Shown here piece after piece: positions 30,985 to 43,111 of a stretch of 64,000 nt of DNA. The DNA is taken from assembly GCA_934047225.1 (NCBI GenBank), contig OW203986.1:14635221-14699220 (forward strand), given 5' to 3'. The stretch is from Ypsolopha sequella. Its lineage: Eukaryota; Arthropoda; Insecta; Lepidoptera; Ypsolophidae. The notes below the pieces were generated by a model. That model searched no databases, was not told where the DNA came from, and saw only the letters and a program-made list of their open reading frames with translations. The translations under genes and the position numbers were made by a program. How positions within the stretch are numbered: position 1 is the first letter of the stretch; each line of letters starts with the position of its first letter.

Positions 30985-31253
30985 TATATAACGTGTAACA
31001 GAAAGGTGTAACCATATTTGAAGAGCTTATTCAGTCAATGGTATAGAACAACTTTTACTATGGAGCCAACCCCGAAACCTCAAAGAAGAAATCTGCCCTT
31101 CCATACATTTCGGCTGAACGGCATTGCATTTTTCTATGGAACAGTTAATTTTTTTTCGAGATACAGGGTTTGTTGCATATTTAAAGTTGTTCTATACCAT
31201 TGACTGAATAAGCTCTTCAAATATGGTTATACCTTTCTGTTACACGTTGTATA
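30985..31253. repeat. Palindromic MITE, family F1, copy 2
   Basis: Same structure as 1505-1774. The arms AACGTGTAACAGAAAGGTG... and its inverse enclose a diverged centre. Both ends carry TATA. Confidence 0.8.
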
Positions 31254-31389
31254 CTAAATAAACTGAACAAACTTACATACCTAACCAAGAATCGCCAAAT
31301 ATCCGTTTGATCGCATTATTTGGCAAAATTCTCTAATATACACAGTGTAAAGACCTGACTCAAAAACCCCATACCTAAGAAGCAGTCGT
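31254..31389. other. Gene-free stretch
   Basis: Nothing recognised. Confidence 0.3.
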
Positions 31390-31620
31390 TAAAAAATATC
31401 ACGCTATCCGACCTTGCCTCGGATGAAGGGGGGTGTAGGGGGGTCCCTCTGGAGCGAAGTTCTCGCCCGCCGCCGCCCACGCCGTGTCCCCAGGGTCCTG
31501 GCCCAGGCAGCCGCGCACCGCCTGGTCTCCGGAGACCACCCAACTGTGCCCCCCACTCCTGCCGTCTCTGAAGACTTCAGACCCCGTTAGGGAGCGGACA
31601 GAAACAGCTGAATTCTTTGG
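31390..31620. other. GC-rich block of unknown origin
   Basis: Strongly GC-rich against the AT-rich neighbourhood, with CpG-rich runs (CCCGCCGCCGCCCACGCC). Frames on both strands are short and unlike known proteins. It may be the body of an old LINE or another element's coding region. Confidence 0.35.
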
Positions 31621-32841
31621 TTTAATTGGTATAGTGTGAGTACTTTAGACAGATTAGTTAGGTATAATGCATTCACTAAATTAGTGTGTATTAAAAAATC
31701 AGGTGATTTGCTTCCATCATCATTAACCACAGTCTCAAAACTTCAGCCAGCACTGGACAAACAGTAGCAGATTACTAGCATTCCCTTACGGGCACCCTTC
31801 TAACTGTTAATGTCTTTATTAAAATCACAGTTGGAACTAGAGTAACTGTGAGATTACTGACAATTCGAGATAAGTAGTTTTTAAAAACTCTTACTGCTTT
31901 ACAATAGAGAATATTATACATTGGCTGGTTTGTCTATTTATGAAGGCTAGTAACAACGACTTTGGTGTTTCGGGGATTCAGATATTATTCCTTTGTGATC
32001 CCTCTAGGCTGGTCCTTCTTCATCAAAGTTATTGCTTAAGTTATCACCTTTAATCTTGAGTGTTGCCAGTGGAATTTAACTGGAGCCCAAGCAATATCTG
32101 TCATTATTAGTTTAATGACTGAAATTTACTTATACCTAGTAAATAATTATTTAAATACCCACCAAATACTTAGCTTCACTTACAGCCTCCTAAACGTCAC
32201 CAAGGTCAAGATATCTTATAGTAGATTGTTATACACCCGAGATATTTAAAGGCACGAGCGAGCGAAGCGACCGAGGGTGCTTATGGTTCGAGGGCGTAAT
32301 TGATCACTTACACCCGAGTGCAATACTCTACTTTTCATCACTAATGCGAGGAAATAAAAAACAACTTACAAAAAGTACATATTCCGACAAAGATTTTACT
32401 TTCTTTTCAGTCCGCCACTTGATATAATCGTCATAGGTTCTCTCTTTTGAAATCGGTTATCTTCGACTGTTTTTGCCTGTAGTTTTATCGATTCAGGCGC
32501 CAAATCAAAATCATCGCTATCACTTGAATTCATAATTTATTCGTCCAAAATATATTTCCAACAACGTTTTCAAGAAGATTCACGTGGCGCCAATTTTCTT
32601 TTTTTTTTCATGCGATTTTCTTGCTGGCCATTGCGATCGTTTTAAAAAGAAAACCAATTTATTGTGTCACTTTTAAGCGTTTTGCCGGGGTCTTGCCTCA
32701 AATATGAGGTCTTGTCCCAACAAACAAAGGGAGCGTCGTTAGATTTTCAAATTTACTTAATTTAATCTAAATTAAATTAAATTAAAATTTAATTTAAATT
32801 ATTTCATTTAAATTAAATTAAATTAAATTTACTTCATTTAC
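31621..32841. other. Gene-free stretch with low-complexity AT block
   Basis: Contains a dispersed-repeat-like patch at about 32236-32345 (CGAGCGAGCGAAGCGACCGA). An ATTAA/AATTT-rich palindromic low-complexity block lies at about 32752-32832. No gene. Confidence 0.4.
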
Positions 32842-33105
32842 TCACAGGCAAAAACCAGGAGGCCCATCATGCCAGGGACCAATGGATGGCGGTATATCCA
32901 TCCCTAATAGCCGGGCCTTATATGGAACAGACTGGTGACGGGCAGCGGCGCCACTGGTGCGAGGGTTCCGGCACCGCGCTAACCAACCCGCCTGCCCAGC
33001 GTGTGTGAGTATGGGCAATTCTTCCAGGATGACCGACGGGAATGGCGAAGTCCTGGAAAGGCTTATGTCCAGCAGTGGACGAACTAGGCTGATGGATAGG
33101 TATTG
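32842..33105 (+). repeat. LINE (RTE-like) 3' end fragment
   Basis: A GC-richer block ending GCTTATGTCCAGCAGTGGAC then GGCTGATGGATAGG. This resembles the 3' tail of abundant lepidopteran RTE-like non-LTR elements. Minus-strand frames across it are shadows. The class is recalled from sequence style and was not aligned. Confidence 0.45.
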
Positions 33106-33456
33106 TAGTTGCATAATATTTTGCTGTTGATTGACCTTTTTATGAAATAAAAAAATCTCAACGCCAAAAACTTTTAATAAACAACATAATTGCCACATCT
33201 TACAGATAGGGAAGTAATTGTTTCTCGGAAATAGCTGAAGTACTGATTATGATACGTTAATGTGACGTCACACGACTCATAAGACGGTAGTCAAGAGTCA
33301 AGAGTCAATTCGATTTGTGTCCCCGACCGACACGTCTCCCGTCCGAGCCGCAACGTTAATCAAATAAAGTTGAAGCACGTAAGATAGGTGCCATTAAATA
33401 AACCACTATTTGTTCCCAACAATGTATTACTTCGTATTTTTCTTTCTGCCCTGCAA
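33106..33456. other. Gene-free stretch
   Basis: Includes a short duplicated AGTCAAGAGTCAAGAGTCAA at about 33287. Nothing else supported. Confidence 0.35.
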
Positions 33457-33599
33457 CCGTACTATAAGGTTTAATCGCGCGCGACGCAACTTAGTTGAAT
33501 CACAAGTGCGAGGTGCGTAACACGATGTTTGTACGATTAAAAAGTACGTCACGATCCTTGCACTTGTGATTCAACTAGTGATTAAACCTTATACTACGG
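33457..33599. repeat. Small fold-back MITE
   Basis: 143 bp. Left arm: CCGTACTATAAGGTTTAATC then AGTTGAATCACAAGTGC. Right arm: the inverse, ending TACTACGG. The arms match over about 55 bp with gaps. One arm recurs alone near 22740. Confidence 0.7.
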
Positions 33600-35350
33600 G
33601 GCCTTGAGTATTTATTTTAATATATCCTCAAAAGGTAAATACTACTTTCAATCACAGCTTACATTATAGCCACTTATTGCACATACCAACAAGGGCATAC
33701 GCATGGGGGGGAGGGGCAGGTAGGGGCAGCTGCTCCTTCTGGGCAAAAATGTGTGAGAGAGAGTGTGAGACAAGCAAGTGTTATGTATTAAAATTAATAT
33801 CTCGCTGTACACTGAAAACTAACTATTGTCTTAAAAACATACTGTAGGTAGGTAAGTTATATACACAGGGACTACTGAAAATCCCCGGAGACAAATTTTT
33901 TAAAGATAAATTTGATATAGAAAATACATACGTAGTGTTCAATAATTTGTTTGTCTCTTTCGTTTTAGAACCTATGCCTATATTATTAAGTTTCTGCCCC
34001 ATCCTGAGTGAAATCCTCCGTACGCCCTTGCTGATACACTAACACTATAGCATGGTCAGTTTTACTATGGCATGGTGGTAATAGGTATTTGTATTACAAG
34101 GAGCCCAAGTAATATTTTGTTGAATGACAGTTTTTTTTTCAGCGCTCATTGCCGCCGAATCCTAACCGGCCAGTTAAATTCTTCATAATTAATCTGTTCG
34201 ACCTTATCAATAGCACAAACAAACGTGCACCAATGAGAAGAGAGAAAGTGCTAGGTGTGATGAAAATTTATTTTCACTTAAAATCAGTGAGCAAAAGTAA
34301 ATTTTGCTCTCTCAGTGAAGAAAAGTGTTTTGAATTAAAAACGATACCTGTGAGTTGACATTTCGTATTTCATTAGCTCACGAAACGTTCAGTAACTCCA
34401 CAATAAATTGCTCAAGGGGAAAAAGGGATAACAAACATCAGCATGGTGGCTATCTCTTTCACTCTATATGGATTCCATACACATTGGGAGGCTATACACA
34501 GGCCTGCAGCTTGTCAAATACCATAGACAAGGTAAACATCTCGTAATTATGTGTATAGCCTCCCAGCGTGTATGGAATCTGAACCATAGACTATGGACAC
34601 CGTATAAACCTCAGAATAAGGAGGTATAAACCAATGAACTTCTACCGGAAACGGATAGAGTAAAACGCCCGCGTGATGTTTGTGTTGATATGCGTTTTCG
34701 ATCGGTTTCGATTTTTGACGCCCTTTGGGACTCTATTAACATTCCTTGCATTTTTTTCATAAGCAATATTTTTATATGGTGTATAATTTGAAGAAGAAAA
34801 AAACATTGAATTCTTATAAGTTCGTTCTATATAGTAGAAATATAGTGTCTTTACATCTTGTGTTTTTTCGCTAGTGAGGTGAAAAGTTGTATGTGTCACA
34901 CGAGAGCAAATTTATTTTGTTTTTTGTGCGTTTAAAACCCTCACCACGCTCAGGATTCTAACTTAGAATTACTGGCTAAGCTCGTGACTCACAACAAAAA
35001 AAAATCGGCAGTCGCAACAAAAAAAACTTTGCTCTCTTGTTGCACAAATAACTATTTTAATCACACCTATTCGAAAAACGACAATTGGCGGGAGCCAAAG
35101 TCAATTTTATTCCCATGGGAGTTTGCAGTTTCTCTCTTCTGATTGGTCCGCGGTCGTGCTTCTGATAGATTAGCGTCATTTAACTAAAGAGGTCTAACGC
35201 ATAATTTATGAAGAAGTTACTGGCCCGTTAGGCTTTGGCGGCACTGCGCACTGAAAAAAAAAAACTGTAAGTGTTCTTGTTTTTTATTCTTTTTTTCTCA
35301 GAAAATGTTTACGCTAGTCTTTGCTAAGTTATTGCAAATAATAATAAATG
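33600..35350. other. Gene-free stretch with one small hairpin element
   Basis: Holds a 109-bp fold-back (34471-34579). Around 34142-34357 an exon-like open frame lies between TTTTTTTTTCAG and GTGAGT, but it sits in repeat-like DNA and matches nothing known to me. No supported gene. Confidence 0.35.
34471..34579. repeat. Small fold-back element with 30-bp arms
   Basis: Left arm 34471-34500 and right arm 34550-34579 are inverted copies with two mismatches. Motifs are GATTCCATACAC and GGGAGGCTATACACA. Confidence 0.75.
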
Positions 35351-35580
35351 AAAACCGGCCAAGTGCGAGTCAGACTCGAGTACCTAGGGTTCCGTATTGT
35401 GGATGATAAATTTAATTTTGTAATTTTTATTCAAATGGGCAAATTAATCTTTTACGGTGCTAAAGTTATGAGGCTGTGACATGCGGACGGACGGACAACG
35501 GAGTCTTACCATAAGCAGAGAATATAAAGTATGACCATAAGGTTCCTTTTGTACCTTTTAGGTACTACGGAACCCTAAAA
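35351..35580 (+). repeat. Lepidopteran GGCCAAGTGCGAG-type repeat
   Basis: Begins AAAACCGGCCAAGTGCGAGT and ends CTACGGAACCCTAAAAA, with the GCGGACGGACGGACAACGG block inside. Same family as 23784-24048. Confidence 0.7.
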
Positions 35581-36228
35581 ATGAGTAGTGGTTGTGATAA
35601 TATACTATAACAATTTTGTAATAAGCTGTATAATTGTGTTAGCTTGTAAGGTATTTTTCTATCATTTTCCTATGGACCACAGATGGCTGACAATAAAAGT
35701 CATTATAATTTTCTCAAACCCCATACGTTTTGAGCTCGAGATTGGGGACACTCATCTTGAAATTACTCCATGTACTCTCATAATCGTCACAATTTCACCA
35801 ATTTCAGTGACACCTTCAATGGTCCAGAAACACATAATCATAGAATATTCTAGTAAACAGCAAGTAACAACTAGTTAATTAATAGGAAAGCTAATTAGGA
35901 TAATGCAAGTGGCGCAGGCGTGTGAACAGGAGTAGGTGCGCGCCCTTGGGGCCCTGAAATCACTGACGCGCTTTCACATGCGATAGTGTGGATAGTGCCT
36001 AGCCGGTAAAAAGTATGGGTGTCAGTTTGTAGGTTTTAATTAAAAAAGAATATTTCGTTGCATAAATTTCGAGAAATCTTCGGAATACTGAAAAAATATG
36101 CTTATCTTGGTTATCTTCGATAAAAAACAACAAAATAATGATAAACTACCTATTCGAAATACGAAAGCCTGACTTTCTATCTATTGTATAGAATTTAATG
36201 GAATATAATTCTTTCTATCTATCATGCA
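35581..36228. other. Gene-free stretch
   Basis: A 96-codon frame at 35588-35878 has no recognisable features. Nothing supported. Confidence 0.35.
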
Positions 36229-36230
36229 TA

Positions 36231-36492
36231 CAGGGTGACTTTTTGATCATCGTCCAAATTCATACTGGTGGCTTGGTAAGTGATCAGTATCACGGATCAA
36301 TAACAATTTTGGTGAAATTCATAAAATAAAATTTCGACTCCCCATAGTGATTCACTCGGGACTGGAACTGAATTTCAATGGGAAGCCGAAATTTCGTTTT
36401 ACGAATTTCACAAAAATTGTTACTGATCCAAGATACTGATCAGTTATCAAGCCTCCAGTATGAATTTGGACGATGATCAAAAAGTCACCTTG
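36231..36492. repeat. Mariner-like MITE with TA duplication
   Basis: 262 bp flanked by TA on both sides (36229-36230 and 36493-36494). TIRs of about 50 bp begin CAGGGTGACTTTTTGATCAT; the right copy has one change in its first bases. CAGGGTG ends with TA targets are typical of Tc1/mariner relatives. Confidence 0.8.
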
Positions 36493-36494
36493 TA

Positions 36495-36847
36495 TATGTG
36501 GAAAATATAGGATATTCCCAAAGCAGCACGTAAGTGTCATGTGCATGGCAGATCCAGCTAGGAGCAGGGTAATGTCCGGCCGCACTGTACGGTCGGTGGA
36601 TGACATAATTATCTGTAGGTAGGGTGCGGGTCAGGTGGCGTGATTGTGGCACGTCCACGTCTGCCGCACCAGAATATACTTAGGTGATGGCCGCACCTTT
36701 GCCTACCCTAGCTAGACCTTGTGCTTCTATGTGTATCATGTTTGCCAAGCTATTTTTCAAAGTTGCAAAATGTAAAAGTTCCTTGCGTGGGATACTCAGA
36801 AAATTTCACGAAAGTAATAAAAAATGTTTTAGGATGCATAGTTTTAT
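36495..36847. other. Gene-free stretch
   Basis: Nothing supported between the MITE and the mariner relic. Confidence 0.35.
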
Positions 36848-37805
36848 TATGAAATCTTTTCAAATAACTCTCCACCGGCATCTATACAAAGTTTCATGCG
36901 TCCAAATCAATTTTCAGAACACTTTTTACAGCCCGCCTCAGACACCTCTTCTACGGCCTTCTCGAACGCTGTTAGTGCATCTTCCGGCGATGAAAACTGT
37001 ATCCTTTTGAGTCGATTTTTTATTTTAGGGAATAAAAAGAAGACTCACGGTGCTAAATCAGGGTTTTAAGAAGTGTAACCTAAAAGTTTAACCAGTGTGC
37101 TGTCCAGGAAGTTGCTCGTTTTGAGCACTGAGTGCGCTGGTGCATTTTCATGGTGAAACAGTAGCTCGCGGAGCCCCGTGTTTGGTATTTTGTTACCCAC
37201 AGCATTGAAAACTTCTGGCAAGTATTTGGTAATATACCATTTTTCGTTGATAGTACTTTGATTCCGTAAAGGAATTGATAACAAATACCCCGTCAAATTG
37301 AACAAACTAGCTATCAAAATCTTCCTTGCGCTTCTTGATCGCTTCACTTTGGTAGGCGTTGGTTCGTTTTCAAACAGCCAAAATGTCAACTGGAGCATCG
37401 TTTCTGGATCGTATTGATAAATTCAAGATTCATCACCTGTAATAATGTAGTAAACACGCCAAATTTAGCAATCATGTCACTGCACTATTTCACACGGGCC
37501 TGCTTCTGAACAGCGGTGGAGTTTTGCGGCACCTAGTGCAAAACTATCCTTTTCACTCGAAGGTGCTCGTGTAGAATCTCGTGAATGCTTCCCGATCCAA
37601 TATGCAATATGTGCTGAATCTCTTCATACGTAATTCGCCCATTCTCTTTAATTAGAATTTTTAGTGCTAGCTCGTTTTCTTCTGTAGCAGCCGTCAAAGG
37701 GCGACCACTTCTTTCTTCATCCCTCAAAGTTGGACGACCGCGCCTAAATTCGTTATACCAAGGGTACACGGTTGCCTTAGAAGGACTTTTATCCATAATT
37801 GCCAT
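36848..37805 (-). pseudogene. Decayed mariner transposase
   Basis: The minus strand encodes pieces of a mariner-family cut-and-paste transposase. From 37805 down come the helix-turn-helix region (WYNEFRRGRPTLRDEERSGR, then a TEEN block), then after a frame break the catalytic core with HHENAPAHS. The C-terminal part follows (NPDLAP, stop, FFLFPKIKNRLK, SSPEDALTAFEKAVEEVSEA, then GRMKLCIDAGG). The second catalytic Asp, usually in HHDNAPAH, is Glu. In-frame stops lie after PDLAP and in the tail, and at least one frameshift separates the two longer frames. It cannot make active enzyme. TIRs were not located. Confidence 0.85.
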
Positions 37806-38371
37806 TTGAAGTCATTATACGATTCGCTTTAGACGTCATTAGAAATCGTAAAAAATCATTGCGTGAAAATGTTCCCGACGCAGATCCATTTTTTAATGTG
37901 ACACGATAGTTCAATTTGGCTCGTAAAAATGTGTACTGAAACTTTCAAGTTGAAACGTTCATATATAATATTCGTGTATAAAACGTTTAACTTTTATAAA
38001 TTATAACTGGCCAGTATCTCATACATAAAAACTTTTTTTCGCAAAACATATTGCGTGGCCTGGTATTTGTTAGAATTTTTTTATGTACGATTATTCGTCA
38101 GCAATAGTTGGAAGTGTCCTTATAATTCCATAAACAAAGCTTTTTTTAAAACTCCTCTACCGATAAAACTTTCCAGTGCGATAGAGCAAGTGGTTATGTT
38201 ATGGGTCTGTAGCACCTGACATTGTGGATCTCATTTTCATAAAGTAGAACTAAAGTTTATGACGTTTCACAGTTTCACTATAATAGCGCACTCTGAGCTA
38301 GGCTGTTACGTTATGACAACCGAAACACCGCGCGCTCTCAAAAAGCGCGTGTTTACTCAAAAAGTAATACT
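37806..38371. other. Gene-free stretch (includes outer mariner sequence)
   Basis: The first 200 bp or so probably hold the N-terminal and TIR remains of the mariner. No other feature. Confidence 0.35.
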
Positions 38372-38785
38372 TAAGAGGATGGCATACCCTAGCAACTTTT
38401 CTTATTACCCGTCCAGCACAATAAGTCTAATAACAAAGACTTTATTTGTTTTTTATAGGGGCGATTATATGTTGGCTCTTTGGCCTCTTTTTCTTGGACG
38501 CGTAATACTAGTGATCACGCAGCGAAACAACAAATTGGTGTGTTTTTAGCTATACTGAAATATTTTGTAGGGAAAAAAATATTGAATTTAGGTGATATAC
38601 CTTAATATTTCTATTACCTATTTTATGAAAAAAAAAACAAGTTGATCTCTTAACCGCGTTCTTGAAGCGAACGTTTGAAAACAAAAAAAAAGAGGGTGCA
38701 AAACTTTTTTTTGACAAATGTATAAATCTTAGTAGATTGTTTATACATAAGATCCCTAGAGAAAAGATTAATAAACCAAATTTAT
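38372..38785 (+). repeat. Dispersed repeat F8, copy 1
   Basis: About 415 bp, from TTAAGAGGATGGCATACCCT to CCCTAGAGAAAAG. An inverted diverged copy lies at 60375-60795. They share GATCACGCAGCGAAACAACA or near versions, and AACGTTTGAAAAC. No clear TIRs, no coding. Confidence 0.75.
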
Positions 38786-41350
38786 TGTTTTCAATACAAG
38801 GAGTGTCCGAATTTCTTCAAACGAATCCTAGATAGCCTGGAGATGGTCAGGTCATGCTCTAGGCTCAGGTACAGTCTTAAATAAAACAAACAAAACACGC
38901 TTTTGTTACTAAAAAAGGTTCTAAAATCGGTTCTGTGGTTCCATAGATTAGTTATTCGCGAGAATGTAATCAATGGCTATGTCCCCAGGGAAGTGCCTGC
39001 CCCAAGGAAGGGAGATGCCCGCTCCTAGGAACAAAATACAAATTATTGTATTGTCATCCAAATTACATTCACCTGCAAAGTTTTAAGGTGATTAGAAATA
39101 GGTCAAAATCGTCTTCCTGGATGTGTTTACATACTTTATTTGTCAGTTAGTTCAATACAAGTGAAGCTAATAAAGGCGTGTTAAAATAATTTTTTACGCC
39201 GATTTTTCCATGTGAATTATTTTACATCTGTAGATATCTAGTTCTCCATCTGCAAAGTGCACTGAGGAATTATTGTACCGTTGTACCCCTTCGTTGATTG
39301 AAGTCGGGAAAATCTGTGTCATGTGCACAGGAAGTGTTTCGTAAATGTGTCATCGGAAAAAAGTTCCGAAGACCCACTTTTACTTCGCGTCTTCGGTCTG
39401 CGCAATTTTTCTTTTTTTTTTGCTTCCAAAATTGTTTTATTATATATCGATCGTATAATATATATGATCTTGTATACAAGATCACCATTATGTGCATGGA
39501 CCACCATGTCGTTTTTTCAACATAATAAGTGTCCTTTTTATGAAACCTAAAAACTATTGCAAAATGATTTATTATATTTATCTCAAAAACAAAATGAAGA
39601 ATGTAATGTTTCTATAGATCCAGACAACTGTGTAACTTTGTTGACCGTCGGTCGGCATTGAAATGCCAGAGTCCGACATTTCTGGTCCACCATTGCCCTG
39701 AGGACCTAGCCTGGCGCGTCCACTCCCGGGACCTTCCATCGATTCATTACTGCGAATATCCAGGCTGGAACATACATCCTGCTAAATGTTCCAGCCGGCT
39801 AACTGTCTAAGGTCCCTAAATTAATAGACTAGAAGTTTTTTTTTTATTCGCTGTAGTAACATCAGGTAAGATGGAGGCTCGTTTTTCAATGTCAAAGGCT
39901 CGTTCAGGATTGTAGTGCTTCACAAACAAACATTTTCTTAGTAGATAAATGGGCGAGTGCTTCCGGCGGTCCACGGCAGCCCATCATAACTCGGAGCACA
40001 ATGTCTCGCACGGGACGCATTCTGCACCAAAGTGCGCCACACAATACAACGACCAATTCAATTTTCTTACCGACTGTATTGGTATTGCTTATTATCCCCC
40101 GACGGCCAAAACTGTAGAATAGTCGAATCATTTACGACCGTGCTTTGAAATAGCCTTCGCTCAAGCAAGAAACAACCGGTGATTTCGATTTACGCGTAAA
40201 ATTTACTTAGCAGCGAAACAGTAGGGTACTTTACAGGGTTTCGTTTCACTATTTTGGTGGGGAACCTTAAAAATATTAGGATGTTATAAATGGAACCAAA
40301 ACAGTGTTTTAATTAAGGAAGTTATAAAGTGATAGCCCCACAAAAATAGCTCCTTTTTGTATGATCTATTAGTATTCTTCTAATGGGATATATTAATCAC
40401 ATCACTACCTATATATGCTGTGAAAATTAAGAGATTTTATTTTGAATCCGCGTTATTTACTCTAAATGTAGGTACCACTGGGGAAAGTTTTGCTGACTTC
40501 CAATGTTAGGTTAGGTTAGGTGTGAACAGTGGTTCTGCGCCATTTTACCTGGCATTACAGTAAAAAGCTTTTGTCCAGTACCGTCCGGGTTCCCAAACTA
40601 GAAGTTGTTGTCATTCCTCTTACATTCCACAGGCAAGAACATTAAAAGATCATTTTTATTTTATAGTTATTCAGTAGGCTTATCTATAGCATCCAGACAT
40701 TTTAAGATGTCTATTCGATCCACGCTTATGACTTAGTTTTACATCCTACCCAATGAAGCCCGGTAACGATATTCGTCCAAGGGTATTTGATACCTTCACT
40801 AGATTTCTTAAAATTTTCGTTACCTTTTATGATTATTACACCTTAGGACAGCTTGCTGAAATTGGACTGGAGCAATAAAATAACAGTTACATTAAATCAT
40901 AGTTTGTACCTCTAGAGTAACTTTTGTTGTAATGGGGGACACGCTATTATGATATTGTTCTACGGAAAAATCCCCACATATTGTTATTTAGATCTTTGAA
41001 ATCCTTTCTAAATTGGGTTGGTAGAAACTTTACAGATAGTTCGTAGCGGAATTTGCGAAAACTTTATTCGTACTTAAAAACGTTAAAAACATTTCATTTC
41101 ATTAATTTATACATGCGATGGTCGGCACTTGATGAAACATATAAAGCATCTTGATTTTCAACACAAACACTTGTACGATATATTTGTTACACACTTCCCA
41201 ACCGGTTTCGGACACTAATCCATCTTCAGGGGATAACACAAATTTTATTCTACGAGCCGTAAACGACAGTCGGTTGTCGTTTATGGGTCGTAGAATAATA
41301 TTAAATAATTGTACACTATTAAAAAACGAATAAAAAAGAATAATGGAATA
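38786..41350. other. Gene-free stretch with repeat fragments
   Basis: About 38930-39170 is an inverted diverged copy of 56565-56880 (shared TTCAATACAAGTGAAGCTAA, inverted). A minus-strand frame of 75 codons at 39904-40131 has no recognised domain. TTAGG occurs three times at 40506-40520. A 25-bp-arm hairpin lies at about 41243-41300. No supported gene. Confidence 0.4.
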
Positions 41351-41416
41351 TTAGTCTGCTTTGATAAGTCTCTTCGTTTAGTAATGAAAGTGACACATAA
41401 GTGATATTCTTTTTAT

Positions 41417-42852
41417 TATTTTTCTACATAGTCCCCTCGGAGCTCAACACACTTGGGCCAGCGTTTTTCAAGCTTCATTATCCCTTCACGAAAATGACTT
41501 TCTTCGTGGGCCTCAAAATTGTCACTTACTGTTGTAATAAGTTGCTCATCTGATTGAAATTTCTGTCCAGCAAAAATTTTTTTTTGCTTTGGAAAGAGAT
41601 GATAGTCGGACGGAGCTAAATTCGGTGAATAAGGTTACTGTTAAAGGGTTTCGAATCTTAACTCCTTTTAATTTTTGTTGAGCAACCCGACTTAAGGTGA
41701 TATACCGTGCTAGCAAAGGTCCCCTTTACTCCAGGCAGAAAGACCCGCAGTGCGAAAGGGACGGAATCGGGGAAAATTGTCAAAAAGTCGGTTTTAAATT
41801 AATGCAAAATTAACTAAAATAGCTACAAAAAATTCCATAACCAGTAATTTAGGTGTAGTTAAAACCCATCTAAATAAATATTTTTCAAGTCTGTATGCTA
41901 TCCTAATTTGTCAGAATATCAAAAAAAGTGTAAATTTAGACATGATTTCAATAATTATTTCTATCGAATGAAATTCCTCCTATCGCGTTTCTGGTAGACC
42001 AAAATCTAGTAAAAGGTCCCAAAATTGTTATACTAATTTATTTTACTTGGAACTTCATTAAAAGAGCAGATAAATAACTTCAAAAAGTGTAAATTTTCAC
42101 GGTATAGCCCCTTAAATGAGCTGGCGCATTGTTATGAAAGAACAGCATCTTTTTTTTTCGTCAACTCAGGCCTCTTTTCTTTGATGGCTTCATTCAATTT
42201 TGTTAAAACGTCTGCATAGTATTCTCCATTAATATTTTTAATCTTCTCAAGGTACTCTATCAATAGTCAGCTTTTCCAGCTGACGGTACGCACTTTGCTT
42301 TTTTCGGAGCTGGTTCACTTGCCTTAGTCCACTGTTTTGATTGATATTTCGTTTCGGGTGAGTAATCGTGAACCCAAGTTTCATCCATGGTCACAAAACG
42401 CCTGACAAAATCCGAAGGGTTTTTATGAAAAATTTCCAAACAGTCGACAGAAATTGATTCTCATTTGCTCCGGAGTCAACAAGCGCGGCACCCTTCTCGC
42501 ACAAAGCTTTTTCATGTGCAAATACGTCATGCAAAATAAAATAGATCCGTTCCGTTGAGATACCTACGGCGCCTGCAAGTTCACGCACTTTATTAATGTC
42601 ATGGACTTTATCAAAAACTTCTAATGTGACCACTGTTTTTGGAGCTCCTGCACGTGGTGCGTCTGCGACGGTTGTTCTGCCGCGTTTGAAGTCATTAACC
42701 CAAAGTCAAATAGTTTCATAGGAAGGACATGAGTCACCCAGTGTTGGCAATATCCTTTCCTGAATCTCTTTAGCCGTTTACCCTTCTAGAAAAAAGAATT
42801 CAATTACGCCGCAAATAGCAATTTTCTCCACTTTCGCTTTTATTTTCGTCAT
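41417..42852 (-). pseudogene. Mariner transposase, broken
   Basis: The minus strand runs from an ATG at 42852 to a stop at 41417. Recognisable pieces: MTKIKAKVEKIAICGVIEFF, the ILPTLGDSCPSYETI region, VNDFKRGRTTVADAPRAGAP, then KVRELAGAVGISTERIYF (42391-42633 is the longest clean frame). The catalytic core follows, with INGEYYADVLTKLNEAIKEK and HNNAPAH, where the second catalytic Asp is Asn. Stops occur early (after FFLEG and in YETI*LWV), with further frameshifts. The F3 MITE splits the gene just after HNNAPAH. Nonfunctional. Confidence 0.88.
41696..42111 (+). repeat. MITE family F3, copy in mariner
   Basis: 416 bp between TTAA at 41692-41695 and TTAA at 42112-42115. TIRs: GGTGATATACCGTG, and GGGGCTATACCGTG read inward from the right. 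Removing it and one TTAA restores a continuous transposase reading frame at that point, which proves insertion and defines the ends. Confidence 0.88.
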
Positions 42853-43111
42853 TAAATAAGTTTGCATCCGATTGACTTTGACTTGTAATAATGAAGATTA
42901 CCTATTTATTAAACAGCCTTTTTGGTGAAATATTAGTTGTTGGCCGCAGTCTTTTGCAACTACTCGAACCAAGAGACTTATCAAACCACCCTAGTATATA
43001 ATAGAAAGCCTATATTGGTGTATATCATTCATCGAGCCACAATATATGCAACTATTGCGTACAACTGATATATAGTTTGGAAGACGTCCATTCGAAACTT
43101 GTATTCTAAAC

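Larger units (their letters stand above)
41351..42994 (-). mobile_element. Mariner element with both TIRs, interrupted by a MITE
   Basis: TA lies on each side (41349-41350 and 42995-42996). The left TIR TTAGTCTGCTTTGATAAGTC continues with TCTTCG. The right TIR, read inward, is CTAGGGTGGTTTGATAAGTC then TCTTGG. Without the nested 416-bp MITE and its TTAA duplication the length is 1224 bp, about the size of a full-length mariner. Confidence 0.88.

Noticed and set aside
34142..34349. Exon-like open frame between TTTTTTTTTCAG and GTGAGT
   Set aside because: Phase 0 only, no partner exon with a matching phase. The acceptor flank resembles a dispersed repeat also seen near 63410.
39904..40131. 75-codon minus-strand frame
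   Set aside because: It reads somewhat like protein, but I see no domain, splice sites or related copy to support it.
40506..40520. Three TTAGG units (and scattered TTAGG near 18230)
   Set aside because: This is the insect telomere motif, but three copies are too few to argue for an interstitial telomere.
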